A DNA stretch of 64,000 nt from Lacihabitans sp. LS3-19 (GTDB taxonomy: Bacteria > Bacteroidota > Bacteroidia > Cytophagales > Spirosomataceae): the NCBI RefSeq assembly GCF_024343575.1, contig NZ_RJUA01000006.1:1-64000 (forward strand), given 5' to 3'. A program made the position numbers and the translations under genes. Shown piece after piece: positions 1 to 8,161 of the stretch (position 1 is its first letter; each line of letters starts with the position of its first letter). The notes under the pieces were generated by a model that was given only the letters and a program-made list of their open reading frames with translations, was not told the origin of the DNA and made no database searches.

Positions 1-370
1 TTTGAAGACGCTCCAAAAGCATCAAAAAAACACTATCAAATAGGCTGAATTGCAGCTTACTCTTTTTCTGAATACGATCTAATAATGACTTTAAGCCATA
101 ATGCTCAAGGGAATAGCCGAATACCTTTTGGTAACCATAATTGTACCGGCCTAATTCCAATAATTCGCCTTCGAGAAGGGCTTTCAAGTCACCACCGCCT
201 AATTCATAAAACTTGATTCCAATGTTACGAAGATCCTCAGGCTTATAATCTTCGACCTTCCCAAGAGAGTACAAAACCTTCGACGTTGGTTTACCATCAG
301 CATTTCGATAACTCTCCAAAATGCGTAAATAAGTACCCGATTCTTTCTTTTCAACTTTCAAATAAGCCAT
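1..370 (-). CDS. IS1634-family transposase, N-terminal part (cut by window edge)
   Basis: The minus-strand reading frame opens with ATG at 370 and stays open to the left edge, giving about 123 residues and no stop. It begins MAYLKVEKKESGTYLRI and continues with a YSLGKVEDY segment, a YELGGGDLKALLEGE segment and an ELGRYNYGYQKVF segment. I recognise this as the usual N-terminal order of IS1634-group (IS4 superfamily, DDE) transposases. The DDE catalytic residues would lie left of the window and cannot be checked. The protein would cut and join the ends of its insertion sequence. The right end of the element must lie between 371 and roughly 520, just ahead of the rhodanese gene; I could not fix its terminal inverted repeat without the other end. 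Whether the transposase is intact is unknown. Confidence 0.85.
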   Translation of the reverse strand, partial: MAYLKVEKKESGTYLRILESYRNADGKPTSKVLYSLGKVEDYKPEDLRNIGIKFYELGGGDLKALLEGELLELGRYNYGYQKVFGYSLEHYGLKSLLDRIQKKSKLQFSLFDSVFLMLLERLQ

Positions 371-521
371 AATGCAAAATTACAACCGTAAGACACTGAA
401 AGTCAATACCTAAAAACCAAATCGGCTCTCTACAATTTTTTGAAAATTAAGCCAAAATCCTGCTCAGGTATTCATCTGAGAGCTTTTTGAAAAAATAGGT
501 GTCAAAGTCAAGAAAAATCCT

Positions 522-788
522 TTGGCCATTTCTAAAAATGAGTTTCTTGAACTAGACAACTTTACTTTGATAGATATCAGAGAAAACTACGAACACGAAG
601 AATTTAATATAGGAGGAGAAAACATTCCGCAAGATGAATTCGAAATTGAAAATATCAGAGAAAACGAGAAAATAGTGTTGTATTGTAGCAGCGGTATTAG
701 AAGCAAAACACTTGCAAACAAAATCAAAGCTAAAAATCCTCTGCTTGAAGTTTACTATTTAGATTGTAGCTTAAAAGAATTTATTTGA
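522..788 (+). CDS. Rhodanese-like domain protein, possibly a C-terminal remnant
   Basis: This is a single rhodanese (sulfurtransferase) domain of about 88 residues. The LIDIREN motif (residues 16-22) is the typical D-R strand, and the active-site loop is YCSSGIRS with Cys55 as the persulfide-carrying residue. No signal peptide is present, so it should be cytoplasmic. There is no ATG: the reading frame is open from a stop at 477, and the best start is TTG at 522, which is weak. In Bacteroidota such a domain often forms the C-terminus of MoeB/ThiF-like proteins. With a transposase gene 150 bp upstream, this could be the surviving tail of such a fusion. Its last codons overlap the 3' end of convergent ruvX by 18 bp. 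Domain call is firm; functional status is uncertain. Confidence 0.7.
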   Translation: MAISKNEFLELDNFTLIDIRENYEHEEFNIGGENIPQDEFEIENIRENEKIVLYCSSGIRSKTLANKIKAKNPLLEVYYLDCSLKEFI

Positions 789-1190
789 ACTCAAAAAAGA
801 CTGAAGAATTATCACAGCACTAATCTTATCAATATTTCCCTTTTCCCTCCTATCTTTCTTTTTTGTACCTGAGTCTATCATACTCTGCAAGGCCATTTTA
901 GAAGTAAACCTTTCGTCATAGAAATGAACCGGTTTATCAGGGAAATTAGTTTTTAAAGTCTCGGCAAATTTTCTCACATCAGCAGTAATGTCAGTGTCTT
1001 GAGCGTTGAGATTAACAGGTAAACCAAGCACAAACTGTTCAACGGGTTCATTTTGACAGTAATTTTTAAGATAAGCCAATAGTTCGTTGGTTGGAACAGT
1101 TTCTAAAGCTGTTGCAATAATCTTTAAAGGATCTGTAACCGCCAAGCCTGCTCTTTTTTTACCATAATCTATTGACAAAACTCTACCCAT
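771..1190 (-). CDS. ruvX: Putative pre-16S rRNA nuclease / Holliday junction resolvase YqgF (RuvX)
   Basis: The 139-residue protein has the normal YqgF/RuvX length and an RNase H-like fold signature. It starts MGRVLSIDYGKKRAG with the first acidic residue D8, followed by GLPVN at 56-60, YDERFTS with E93, and a C-terminal D121 in NIDKISAVIILQ. These match the metal-binding acidic set of the family. Family members process the 5' end of 16S rRNA and were earlier proposed as a Holliday junction resolvase. It lies 11 bp downstream of the M16-like gene on the same strand and is probably co-transcribed with it. Its 3' end overlaps the convergent rhodanese gene by 18 bp. Confidence 0.93.
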   Translation of the reverse strand: MGRVLSIDYGKKRAGLAVTDPLKIIATALETVPTNELLAYLKNYCQNEPVEQFVLGLPVNLNAQDTDITADVRKFAETLKTNFPDKPVHFYDERFTSKMALQSMIDSGTKKKDRREKGNIDKISAVIILQSFLSSNKFF

Positions 1191-1201
1191 ATCTGCATTT
1201 T

Positions 1202-2461
1202 TTAACCCGCTACTACACTATTTAAATCTGCCATATATTTATTTGCCATTTCCGAAATATCCATCGCTGTTACCATATCTATTCTACAGAGCAAAGTATC
1301 ATAGAAATCTAAAGGAAGACTTTCATGCATTATCGCTTTGTGCTTATCCATGATGTCAAAAACCGTATTTGTACTGCTTAAAACCGAACCTTTCATATAG
1401 TTTTTGACCAAGTCTAATTCGTCTTGGCTTACAAAAACATTCTTTAGCACGTCTATTTCTTTTTGGATTTCGTCCATAGCCAAACCTACATTTTCTTTTT
1501 TCACATCGGCACCAATAGACCAATACCCTTCAGCAGCCAATGGAACCAATGAAGATGAGATACCATAAGTAAGACCTTTTTCCTCTCTAATATTCTTCAT
1601 CAGTCTGCTACCAAAAAAACCTCCAAAAATGGTGTTAAATACCAAAAACTTAACAAAATCCTCATGGTGTCTATTAAACATCCTGCGACCTATTCTGATA
1701 GAAGATTGTACACTATTTTCTTTTTCAATGTTCAGATAAAACTGAGGCTGGCTAATCGGCGATATAATTGCTCTAGCTGCAACTTTTTCGACATTTTTAT
1801 TGAAAATATTTTGTACCATTTCTATTTCTTTCGAAGAAATGTTTCCACTTAAAAAAATATTAAAATCTTCCTCTTTGATAAAATCATTATGAAAAGAAGC
1901 TAGACTATTACGGTCTATTTTTTCTATTTCATCTGGCCCCAGCGTCTTACCAAATGAATGCGTTTTACCAAAAAGATGTTCTCTGAAAAATTTATTCGCT
2001 TCAAAAGCCGTTTTTTCAACACTTACCAAATAGGATTGGGAAGCTACATTTTTTTGAATTTCCAATTCATTTTCAGGAAGCAAAGGCTCAAAAATCAATT
2101 CTTTAAGGATATCTAAATATTCTCCAAAATGTTGAGTTAGACCATGTAAAGTTATGATTAAACGTTCCTGATTTTGACCAGCTTCCAAAAAACCGCCAAA
2201 TCTTTCGAAAGTCTCAGCTATTTCTTTGGCTGTTTTGGATTGGGTACCAAGCGGAAGTAATTTTGATACAAAAAATGACTGCCCAAACTGTTCCCCGAAA
2301 TACGAACCCGCTTTAAAAACCACTTCCATCCTGAATACATCTAGGTTAGAATTAGAAATAGAATAAATGCCTATACCGTTGATTTGGCTATTTTTAACTA
2401 TTGAAGGAAGATTTATGGAAATTGTTGGATGAAATTCAGGAGCTATCGTTCTGTCGAGCAT
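1202..2461 (-). CDS. M16-family (insulinase-like) protein lacking the zinc site
   Basis: The 419-residue protein has the two-lobed layout of bacterial M16B peptidases: an N-terminal half with FKAGSYFGE and an ETFERFGGFLEAG segment, and a C-terminal half with FGSRLMKNIREEKGLTYGI, the substrate-binding Arg/Tyr region. The inverted zinc motif HxxEH, expected shortly after FKAGSYFGE, is absent; that position reads QSFFVSKLLPLGT. It is therefore most likely the non-catalytic partner of a heterodimeric M16 protease, as in mitochondrial processing peptidase or Bacteroidota M16 pairs. No catalytic M16 gene is next to it in this window, which is unusual if they form a pair. There is no signal peptide. 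It sits upstream of ruvX in the same direction. Confidence 0.85.
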   Translation of the reverse strand: MLDRTIAPEFHPTISINLPSIVKNSQINGIGIYSISNSNLDVFRMEVVFKAGSYFGEQFGQSFFVSKLLPLGTQSKTAKEIAETFERFGGFLEAGQNQERLIITLHGLTQHFGEYLDILKELIFEPLLPENELEIQKNVASQSYLVSVEKTAFEANKFFREHLFGKTHSFGKTLGPDEIEKIDRNSLASFHNDFIKEEDFNIFLSGNISSKEIEMVQNIFNKNVEKVAARAIISPISQPQFYLNIEKENSVQSSIRIGRRMFNRHHEDFVKFLVFNTIFGGFFGSRLMKNIREEKGLTYGISSSLVPLAAEGYWSIGADVKKENVGLAMDEIQKEIDVLKNVFVSQDELDLVKNYMKGSVLSSTNTVFDIMDKHKAIMHESLPLDFYDTLLCRIDMVTAMDISEMANKYMADLNSVVAG

Positions 2462-2490
2462 AGGAAAAGAGTTTTTTCAGAAAATTAAAC

Positions 2491-2520
2491 AAAAAAAAAG
2501 CCCTATCCGAAGATAAGGCT
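2491..2520 (-). terminator. Intrinsic terminator with C(UUCG)G loop
   Basis: Read on the minus strand, 2520-2512 and 2507-2499 form a fully paired 9-bp stem (one G-U pair) closed by a UUCG tetraloop between C and G, followed by a run of T. It lies just downstream of the small lipoprotein gene and ends its transcript before the M16-like gene. Confidence 0.85.
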
Positions 2521-2542
2521 CAATTTCTTTAGCTTACTAAAA

Positions 2543-2725
2543 TTAATTAGCAACTGAATCAACAACAGCAGCAGCTGAATCAACAACAGCAGTAGCAGCT
2601 GAATCTACCATAGTAGCAGCTGAATCGATTGCAGCAGCAGCATCTTCAGTAGCTTCTGTAGCAGAAGTACATGAAGCAAAAGCGATCATTCCAGCTACGA
2701 ATAAAATTCCAAATACTTTTTTCAT
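2543..2725 (-). CDS. Very small Ala/Val/Asp-repeat lipoprotein
   Basis: The 60-residue product has a signal peptide (MKKVFGILFVAGMIAFA) with a lipobox ending at Cys19 (AFASC). The mature part is a low-complexity run of imperfect 7-9 residue repeats of the type VDSAATAV/VDSAAAVV, likely one amphipathic helix. It resembles small abundant outer-membrane or periplasmic lipoproteins seen in many Bacteroidota, but no function is assignable. It has its own -7 box upstream and its own strong terminator downstream, so it is a stand-alone transcription unit, as expected for a highly expressed gene. The nearly identical codons within the repeats suggest growth by slippage. Confidence 0.8.
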   Translation of the reverse strand: MKKVFGILFVAGMIAFASCTSATEATEDAAAAIDSAATMVDSAATAVVDSAAAVVDSVAN

Positions 2726-2756
2726 TTCTTAGATTGTTTATTGTTATAAGACAGTA

Positions 2757-2764
2757 CAAATTTA
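2757..2764 (-). promoter_or_regulatory. Bacteroidota -7 box for the small lipoprotein
   Basis: On the minus strand the sequence is TAAATTTG, an exact TAnnTTTG match, 31 bp upstream of the start codon. A TTG lies about 21 bp further upstream as a possible -33 element. Confidence 0.55.
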
Positions 2765-2928
2765 AGAACATTTTAAGTTTCTGTCCAATTTTTCTTAAAT
2801 TTTTCTTAAAAAAAATTTAAAATTTATTTAAAATATCAAAATGAATATTGAAAAAGTGCAATTTCGGCCTGGATTGTATTAAAATTATCTATTTTTTTGA
2901 TTTTATAAAAACGAACCTTAATAAGTGT

Positions 2929-4314
2929 TTAAAATAAACTTCTTAAAATATTAGGGGCAATACCAAACAAAATTGTCAACGCAGCACATACATAAAGTGT
3001 GTATTTGCTCAAAGAAGAAATTTCAATTTTACCTAAGTCAGTTTTCTTAAATGAAGCTCGAATAGGATTGAAATAATAATATAAGGAAACGGCAGACATA
3101 AGAACTCCTAAGATAAGTATCCAGAAATATCCTTTAGCAGCTGCATCATTCAATACAAAAAACTTACTCCAAAATCCCGACGTTAATGGAATACCTGCCA
3201 ATGAAAGCATAGAAATCAATAAAATTATAGCTAAATCTGGATTTCTAGAAAACAAACCATCAAATACATTTATATTCTCACTTGGTCTACCTTCAACTAT
3301 CGTATTAGAAGAAATAACTAAAAATACGCCAAAGGCAGAAATAGTAGCCAAAGCGTAACTTAAGGAATAAAATCCTAAATTTCCGTAAGATTGTGCACCT
3401 AAACCTATCAAGCTTAAAAGCATAAAACCGGCTTGAGATATGCTAGAGAATGCTAAAACTCTTTTGAAATTAGTCTGAAAAACAGCAGTAACATTTCCAA
3501 TAACCATACTTAGACCAATGATGATTACCAAAAACTTGGACCAATTTTCATATTCAAGATTAAAACTATAAGCTGCTAATCTAAATAAAGCAAAAATAAC
3601 AGCTGTCTTAACGATTGTTGCCATAAAAGCTGAAAAAACTGTAGGTGCACCTTGGTAAACATCCGCAGTCCAAAAATGAAAAGGAGCAGCACTGATTTTA
3701 AACAATAAACCAATGAAAATAAATACCATGCCTAGCCAGAAAAACATTTTCCCTTCCAACAAATTGTTAGCCACTGAATTTCCACTGCTAATATCAAAAG
3801 ACCCTGTAGCTCCATAAAACATAGCCACTCCAAAAAGAAATATCCCAGTGGCAAAAGAGCCCATTAAAAAATACTTTATAGCCGCCTCATTTCCTCTTAA
3901 GTTGCGTTTGTCGCTTCCTGTCAATACATACAGCCCTACCGAAAGTATTTCAAGACCAACAAAAAGCATCAAAAGGTTTTGAAAACTAACCATAATAAGT
4001 GCTCCAACTAAAGCAAACTGCATTATAGCGTAGTATTCCGCTGGATATGCATGTGTATCGTCAAATTGCCTTGAGCTAATTCCTGATACTAAAATAGCAG
4101 CGAAAATCAATACCCATTGAACTAAAATAATTGGGTTACTGATTTCCAACATTCCATTGAAATATAGTCCTGGAGCGTTCCAATCTAAAAAATTAGAAGC
4201 CAAACCCACCAACATAAACAATAAATTATAGGGCAATAAGCTCTTTTTATTTACAGAAAGGCCTAAAAACAACATCAATAGACCTGAAACTGAAAAAACA
4301 ATAATTGGATACAT
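2929..4314 (-). CDS. nuoN: NADH-quinone oxidoreductase subunit N
   Basis: The 461-residue, highly hydrophobic protein has about 13-14 membrane segments. It is the antiporter-like subunit N of respiratory complex I, which helps couple NADH oxidation to proton translocation in the inner membrane. The diagnostic stretch is APFHFWTADVYQGAPTVFSAFMATIVKTAV, containing the conserved broken-helix region and a Lys, with another Lys in the preceding LLFKISAAPF helix. Length is normal for NuoN. It is the last gene of a nuoK-L-M-N run, 35 bp after nuoM, and the order matches the canonical operon. Confidence 0.95.
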   Translation of the reverse strand: MYPIIVFSVSGLLMLFLGLSVNKKSLLPYNLLFMLVGLASNFLDWNAPGLYFNGMLEISNPIILVQWVLIFAAILVSGISSRQFDDTHAYPAEYYAIMQFALVGALIMVSFQNLLMLFVGLEILSVGLYVLTGSDKRNLRGNEAAIKYFLMGSFATGIFLFGVAMFYGATGSFDISSGNSVANNLLEGKMFFWLGMVFIFIGLLFKISAAPFHFWTADVYQGAPTVFSAFMATIVKTAVIFALFRLAAYSFNLEYENWSKFLVIIIGLSMVIGNVTAVFQTNFKRVLAFSSISQAGFMLLSLIGLGAQSYGNLGFYSLSYALATISAFGVFLVISSNTIVEGRPSENINVFDGLFSRNPDLAIILLISMLSLAGIPLTSGFWSKFFVLNDAAAKGYFWILILGVLMSAVSLYYYFNPIRASFKKTDLGKIEISSLSKYTLYVCAALTILFGIAPNILRSLF

Positions 4315-4349
4315 AAATCTTTATTTTCTTCGGTATATACCTAATATTA

Positions 4350-5792
4350 TTATCTAACTAAATTGGTTAGGGTATTTACAAATGTGCCGCTAACGTTTAA
4401 AATAAGGTTTGGAAAAACTCCAGTTACAATTACTACAATTGCGATTGGAATAAGTATGGCTAATTCTTTAGAACCAATATCCGAAATTTCGGTTGCACTT
4501 TCGCTTAAAGGCCCAAACATGGTCTTTTGGAAAAATCTTAACATATAAACAGCTCCAAAAATAACGCTAAGACCGGCTATCACTCCTAAAATAGTATTAA
4601 AATCAAAAACAGATTTTAGCATTAAAAACTCACCGATAAATCCATTGGTTAATGGTAAACCAATACTGCCCAACAATACTATCATAAACATAATAGAGAG
4701 CTTTGGAGCGGTCTGAGTCATTCCACCCAATTGGGCTAAATTTCTACTACCCGTTTTTTCAAATATAAGTTTGGCGATATAAAACAAACCAACAGCATTA
4801 AAACCGTGGGCTACCATCTGAAAAATGGCACCTTGCATACCACTAACACTTAAAGTTAAAACCGTAGCAGCCATCAATCCCATGTGAGCAAAAGAAGAAT
4901 ATGCTATCAAACGTTTTATCTCTGATTGTTTTATAGCTATGATAGATCCATAAATAAGACCTATGATCGCTAATGTAATTACGATTCCTCCATAATTATT
5001 GATTCCGTCTGGTGCAAAAGGCAATAATATTCTGATTAATCCATAAACGCCCATTTTGGAAAGCAAACCTGACAATAACATTGTAGCAGGTGTTGGAGAT
5101 TGGCTGTATGCATCGGGCAACCAAGTATGAAATGGAAAAACTGGCATTTTAATAGCAAAAGCCAATAAAAGACCCCAAAACAAGACTTGCTTTATCGCAT
5201 TTGGTAGTAAAGTGACCGTAACTCTCAAAGAATCAATATCCGAACTTTGACCTCTCATATATAGAAATATAAAAGAAACCAACATGAACAAACTACCAAA
5301 CACCGTATATATCAACATTTTAAAAGTAATCTTCGAAGAATTTTCTCCTCCCCAAAAATTAGCAATCAAATAAACGGGCACCAGAGCAAGCTCAAAAAAG
5401 AAATAAAATAGGAATATATCTTTTGCAGAAAAAACACCGATCAAAGCCGCTTGCGTTAAAAAAATCAAACCCAACAAGTGCGACATGTTTTCGTATTTTA
5501 AGCCTTTAACCGCCAAAAGAATCAAACTTACTAAAACAACTGAAAGACCAACCATTAATATAGAAAGCCCATCTAAGCCTAAATGAAATCTTATTGCAAA
5601 ATCCGGCAACCATGCTTTATCAAAATTCAAAAGAGAAGGATTACTTTTAAAATTTATAAAAGCATATACAAAAATTGCCAACTGAACAGCAATACCAATA
5701 TAAACAACAGGTGTAAAATTAGATTTGCTTTTATTGAGTAATAAAAACAAACCTGCAATCAAAGGAACTATTAAAAGTAAAAGCGTTAACAT
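4350..5792 (-). CDS. nuoM: NADH-quinone oxidoreductase subunit M
   Basis: The 480-residue polytopic membrane protein is the NuoM antiporter-like subunit of complex I. Diagnostic sequence is FAIKMPVFPFHTWLPDAYSQSP, followed by TPATMLLSGLLSKMGVYGLIR. The conserved helix-5 Glu typical of this family appears in FLFYFFFELALVPVYLI. It lies 15 bp downstream of nuoL and 35 bp upstream of nuoN and is almost certainly co-transcribed. Full length. Confidence 0.95.
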   Translation of the reverse strand: MLTLLLLIVPLIAGLFLLLNKSKSNFTPVVYIGIAVQLAIFVYAFINFKSNPSLLNFDKAWLPDFAIRFHLGLDGLSILMVGLSVVLVSLILLAVKGLKYENMSHLLGLIFLTQAALIGVFSAKDIFLFYFFFELALVPVYLIANFWGGENSSKITFKMLIYTVFGSLFMLVSFIFLYMRGQSSDIDSLRVTVTLLPNAIKQVLFWGLLLAFAIKMPVFPFHTWLPDAYSQSPTPATMLLSGLLSKMGVYGLIRILLPFAPDGINNYGGIVITLAIIGLIYGSIIAIKQSEIKRLIAYSSFAHMGLMAATVLTLSVSGMQGAIFQMVAHGFNAVGLFYIAKLIFEKTGSRNLAQLGGMTQTAPKLSIMFMIVLLGSIGLPLTNGFIGEFLMLKSVFDFNTILGVIAGLSVIFGAVYMLRFFQKTMFGPLSESATEISDIGSKELAILIPIAIVVIVTGVFPNLILNVSGTFVNTLTNLVR

Positions 5793-5807
5793 AAGCTGCT
5801 TTTCAAA

Positions 5808-7742
5808 TTATTTGTTTTGTAATAGATTAAAAGTAGACAATAAACTTGGCCCAAATTGATACAGTACCAAAAGCAAAATACCCAAGGTCATAAACAATAT
5901 ATAGCTGCCAGTTACACCCACTTGTAACTCTTTTATCTTTTTAGATGAGAAATTAACTCCTTCACCAACACTATTAACTATTTTATCTATCAACTTTTTG
6001 TCAATAACATTGGCAAAGAAAAAAGATATGGCACTTATTGGACCCACAAATACTTTATTGTAAAGTTCATCAATATAATATTTGTTATAAACCAGTTTTT
6101 TCAACCCTACAACTTCACTATCAGCAACAGGAACATTTTTGCCATTTCCAAAAACCATATAAGCAAATAATATGGAGATAACTGCTACCAGAACTGAAGC
6201 TCCCATTAAAATAAGCTCTAAGTTGTGACTGATATGAACAACCCCAAAAGATGAATTTACCAAACGGCTATTTTCAAAAATTGGACTTAAGAATTCATTT
6301 AATCTATGCGGGAGGTGAAAGACTTCTGGAAATCCAATAAATCCACCAATAGCAGACAATACAGCCAAAACAATCAGAGGCGTAGTCATGCTTTTAGGGG
6401 ATTCATGCAAATGATGTTTTTGTTCTTCAGTGCCTCTAAAAGAGCCTTTGAAAGTAACAAAAAACAAACGGAACATATAAAAAGCTGTCATAAATGAGCC
6501 CAACATACCTAAAGCCCACATGATTTTATTGTGCTCAAATACATGAGCCAGAATTTCGTCTTTTGAGAAAAAACCAGAAAAAGGAGGAATACCACTAATG
6601 GCTATTGTGCCTACTAAAAAAGTTATAGCAGTTATTTTTATTTTAGACCAAAGTCCACCCATGTTTCTAATGTCTTGGTCGTCGCTCATAGCATGTATTA
6701 CGCTACCAGCTCCCAAAAACAACAAAGCTTTGAAAAATGCATGCGTGATTACATGAAACAATCCGGATGAATAAGCCATAACGCCTAAGCCTAAAAACAT
6801 ATAACCCAACTGACTAACTGTAGAGTAAGCCAAAACCTTCTTGATATCGTTTTGAAAAAGACCAATTGTAGCACCCAAAAGTGCCGTAGCCAAACCTATC
6901 CAAGCGATAAATTCTAAAGTAAAAGGAGACAAAGTGTACAAAACATTTGACCTGACAATCATATAAATACCCGAAGTAACCATAGTTGCTGCATGTATCA
7001 AAGCAGAAACAGGCGTAGGGCCCGCCATGGCATCTGGTAGCCAGGTAAATAATGGTATCTGAGCTGACTTACCCATTGCTCCAACAAACAATGCCATTGT
7101 GATAGCTACAATAATACCATCTCCAACATGGAATGCTTTTGCTTTCTCAAAAACCTCTAAATATTCTAATGTGCCAAAATTCTGAAGTATCAAGAAAATA
7201 CCAATCAAAAAGCCCACATCACCAATACGGTTCATAATAAATGCCTTCCGGGCAGCATTGGCATAATCTGTGTTTTTGTTCCAAAAGCCAATCAATAAAT
7301 ATGAACAAAGTCCAACGCCTTCCCAACCGATAAACATCATCAGGTAATTACCACCTAATACTAGCAAAATCATCGAAAAAAGGAACAAATTGAGATAAGC
7401 AAAAAACTTACCGTAGCCTTCGTCATGGCTCATATATCCAGCCGAATACAAGTGTATAAGTGTACCTACGCCTGTTATTACGAATAACATAATGATAGAC
7501 AACTGATCCAACTGAAAGGAAAACCCAACATTTAGACCAGCAATACTGATCCAATCAAAAAGATTGACAATTATCGCTGTTTCTTTAAAATTAAGATACG
7601 CAAGTAAAACACACACAAAGGAAAGTAAAGAAGCACCTGTTCCAATCCAAGGAACTGCAGTTTTAGAGATTTTTCCATACCCAAGTCCATTTATCAAAAA
7701 GCCAATCAATGGAAACAATGGTATCAGAGCGATAAAAGTCAT
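5808..7742 (-). CDS. nuoL: NADH-quinone oxidoreductase subunit L
   Basis: The 644-residue protein has the normal length of NuoL, the distal antiporter-like subunit of complex I. That length includes the C-terminal extension, which in NuoL forms the long lateral helix and a final membrane anchor. Diagnostic motifs are FIGWEGVGLCSYLLIGFW near residue 137 and KSAQIPLFTWLPDAMAGPTP followed by VSALIHAATMVTSGIYM. It lies 19 bp after nuoK and 15 bp before nuoM. No break or missing motif was seen. Confidence 0.96.
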   Translation of the reverse strand: MTFIALIPLFPLIGFLINGLGYGKISKTAVPWIGTGASLLSFVCVLLAYLNFKETAIIVNLFDWISIAGLNVGFSFQLDQLSIIMLFVITGVGTLIHLYSAGYMSHDEGYGKFFAYLNLFLFSMILLVLGGNYLMMFIGWEGVGLCSYLLIGFWNKNTDYANAARKAFIMNRIGDVGFLIGIFLILQNFGTLEYLEVFEKAKAFHVGDGIIVAITMALFVGAMGKSAQIPLFTWLPDAMAGPTPVSALIHAATMVTSGIYMIVRSNVLYTLSPFTLEFIAWIGLATALLGATIGLFQNDIKKVLAYSTVSQLGYMFLGLGVMAYSSGLFHVITHAFFKALLFLGAGSVIHAMSDDQDIRNMGGLWSKIKITAITFLVGTIAISGIPPFSGFFSKDEILAHVFEHNKIMWALGMLGSFMTAFYMFRLFFVTFKGSFRGTEEQKHHLHESPKSMTTPLIVLAVLSAIGGFIGFPEVFHLPHRLNEFLSPIFENSRLVNSSFGVVHISHNLELILMGASVLVAVISILFAYMVFGNGKNVPVADSEVVGLKKLVYNKYYIDELYNKVFVGPISAISFFFANVIDKKLIDKIVNSVGEGVNFSSKKIKELQVGVTGSYILFMTLGILLLVLYQFGPSLLSTFNLLQNK

Positions 7743-7761
7743 AAATTGTATTTTTTGAATA

Positions 7762-8106
7762 TTAACCTCTTAATTTATTAAGAATACTAATGTCTATTGT
7801 TTTGATATTTCTGAATATCATTACAATGATAGCGAGCCCTACCGCTACTTCGGCTGCAGCTACAGCCATAATAAAGAAGACAAAGATTTGCCCATTCGGA
7901 TCTGACTTATAGGATGAAAAGGCTATCAATAGCATATTGACAGCATTCAGCATAAGCTCGATGGACATAAAAATGATAATGGCGTTTTTCCTGATTAATA
8001 CCCCTACTATACCTATTACAAATAGCATTGTGGCCAGTAAAACAAAGTTTACTAAGGGCACTTTCATAAAAACATCAGGAATTCTATCTATTGAACTTTC
8101 AAACAT
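7762..8106 (-). CDS. nuoK: NADH-quinone oxidoreductase subunit K
   Basis: This is a small (114 residue) three-helix membrane subunit of complex I. The two membrane-buried glutamates that characterise NuoK are visible in [12 protein letters not shown] and in [12 protein letters not shown]. The protein is slightly longer at the N-terminus than the usual 100 residues; an alternative start is the Met at residue 13 (MKVPLVNF). It opens the nuoKLMN run. The genes nuoA-J are not upstream, where an exonuclease gene lies instead, so the rest of the complex must be encoded elsewhere. Confidence 0.94.
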   Translation of the reverse strand: MFESSIDRIPDVFMKVPLVNFVLLATMLFVIGIVGVLIRKNAIIIFMSIELMLNAVNMLLIAFSSYKSDPNGQIFVFFIMAVAAAEVAVGLAIIVMIFRNIKTIDISILNKLRG

Positions 8107-8133
8107 GAGAATGTTTAGAATTTAAATTTTCCG

Positions 8134-8141
8134 CAAAAATA
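8134..8141 (-). promoter_or_regulatory. nuoK: -7 box upstream of nuoK
   Basis: The minus-strand sequence TATTTTTG, followed by C, is an exact TAnnTTTG match 27 bp before the nuoK start, in the 55-bp gap after the exonuclease gene. It suggests that nuoKLMN can start from its own promoter. No good TTG element was found at the right spacing. Confidence 0.45.
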
Positions 8142-8161
8142 GTACTATTACAACAAAAAGC

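Noticed and set aside
371-521. IS right terminal repeat near TGTCAAAGTCAAG (500-512)
   Set aside because: The element's other end lies outside the window, so the repeat and target duplication cannot be matched; not listed as a feature.
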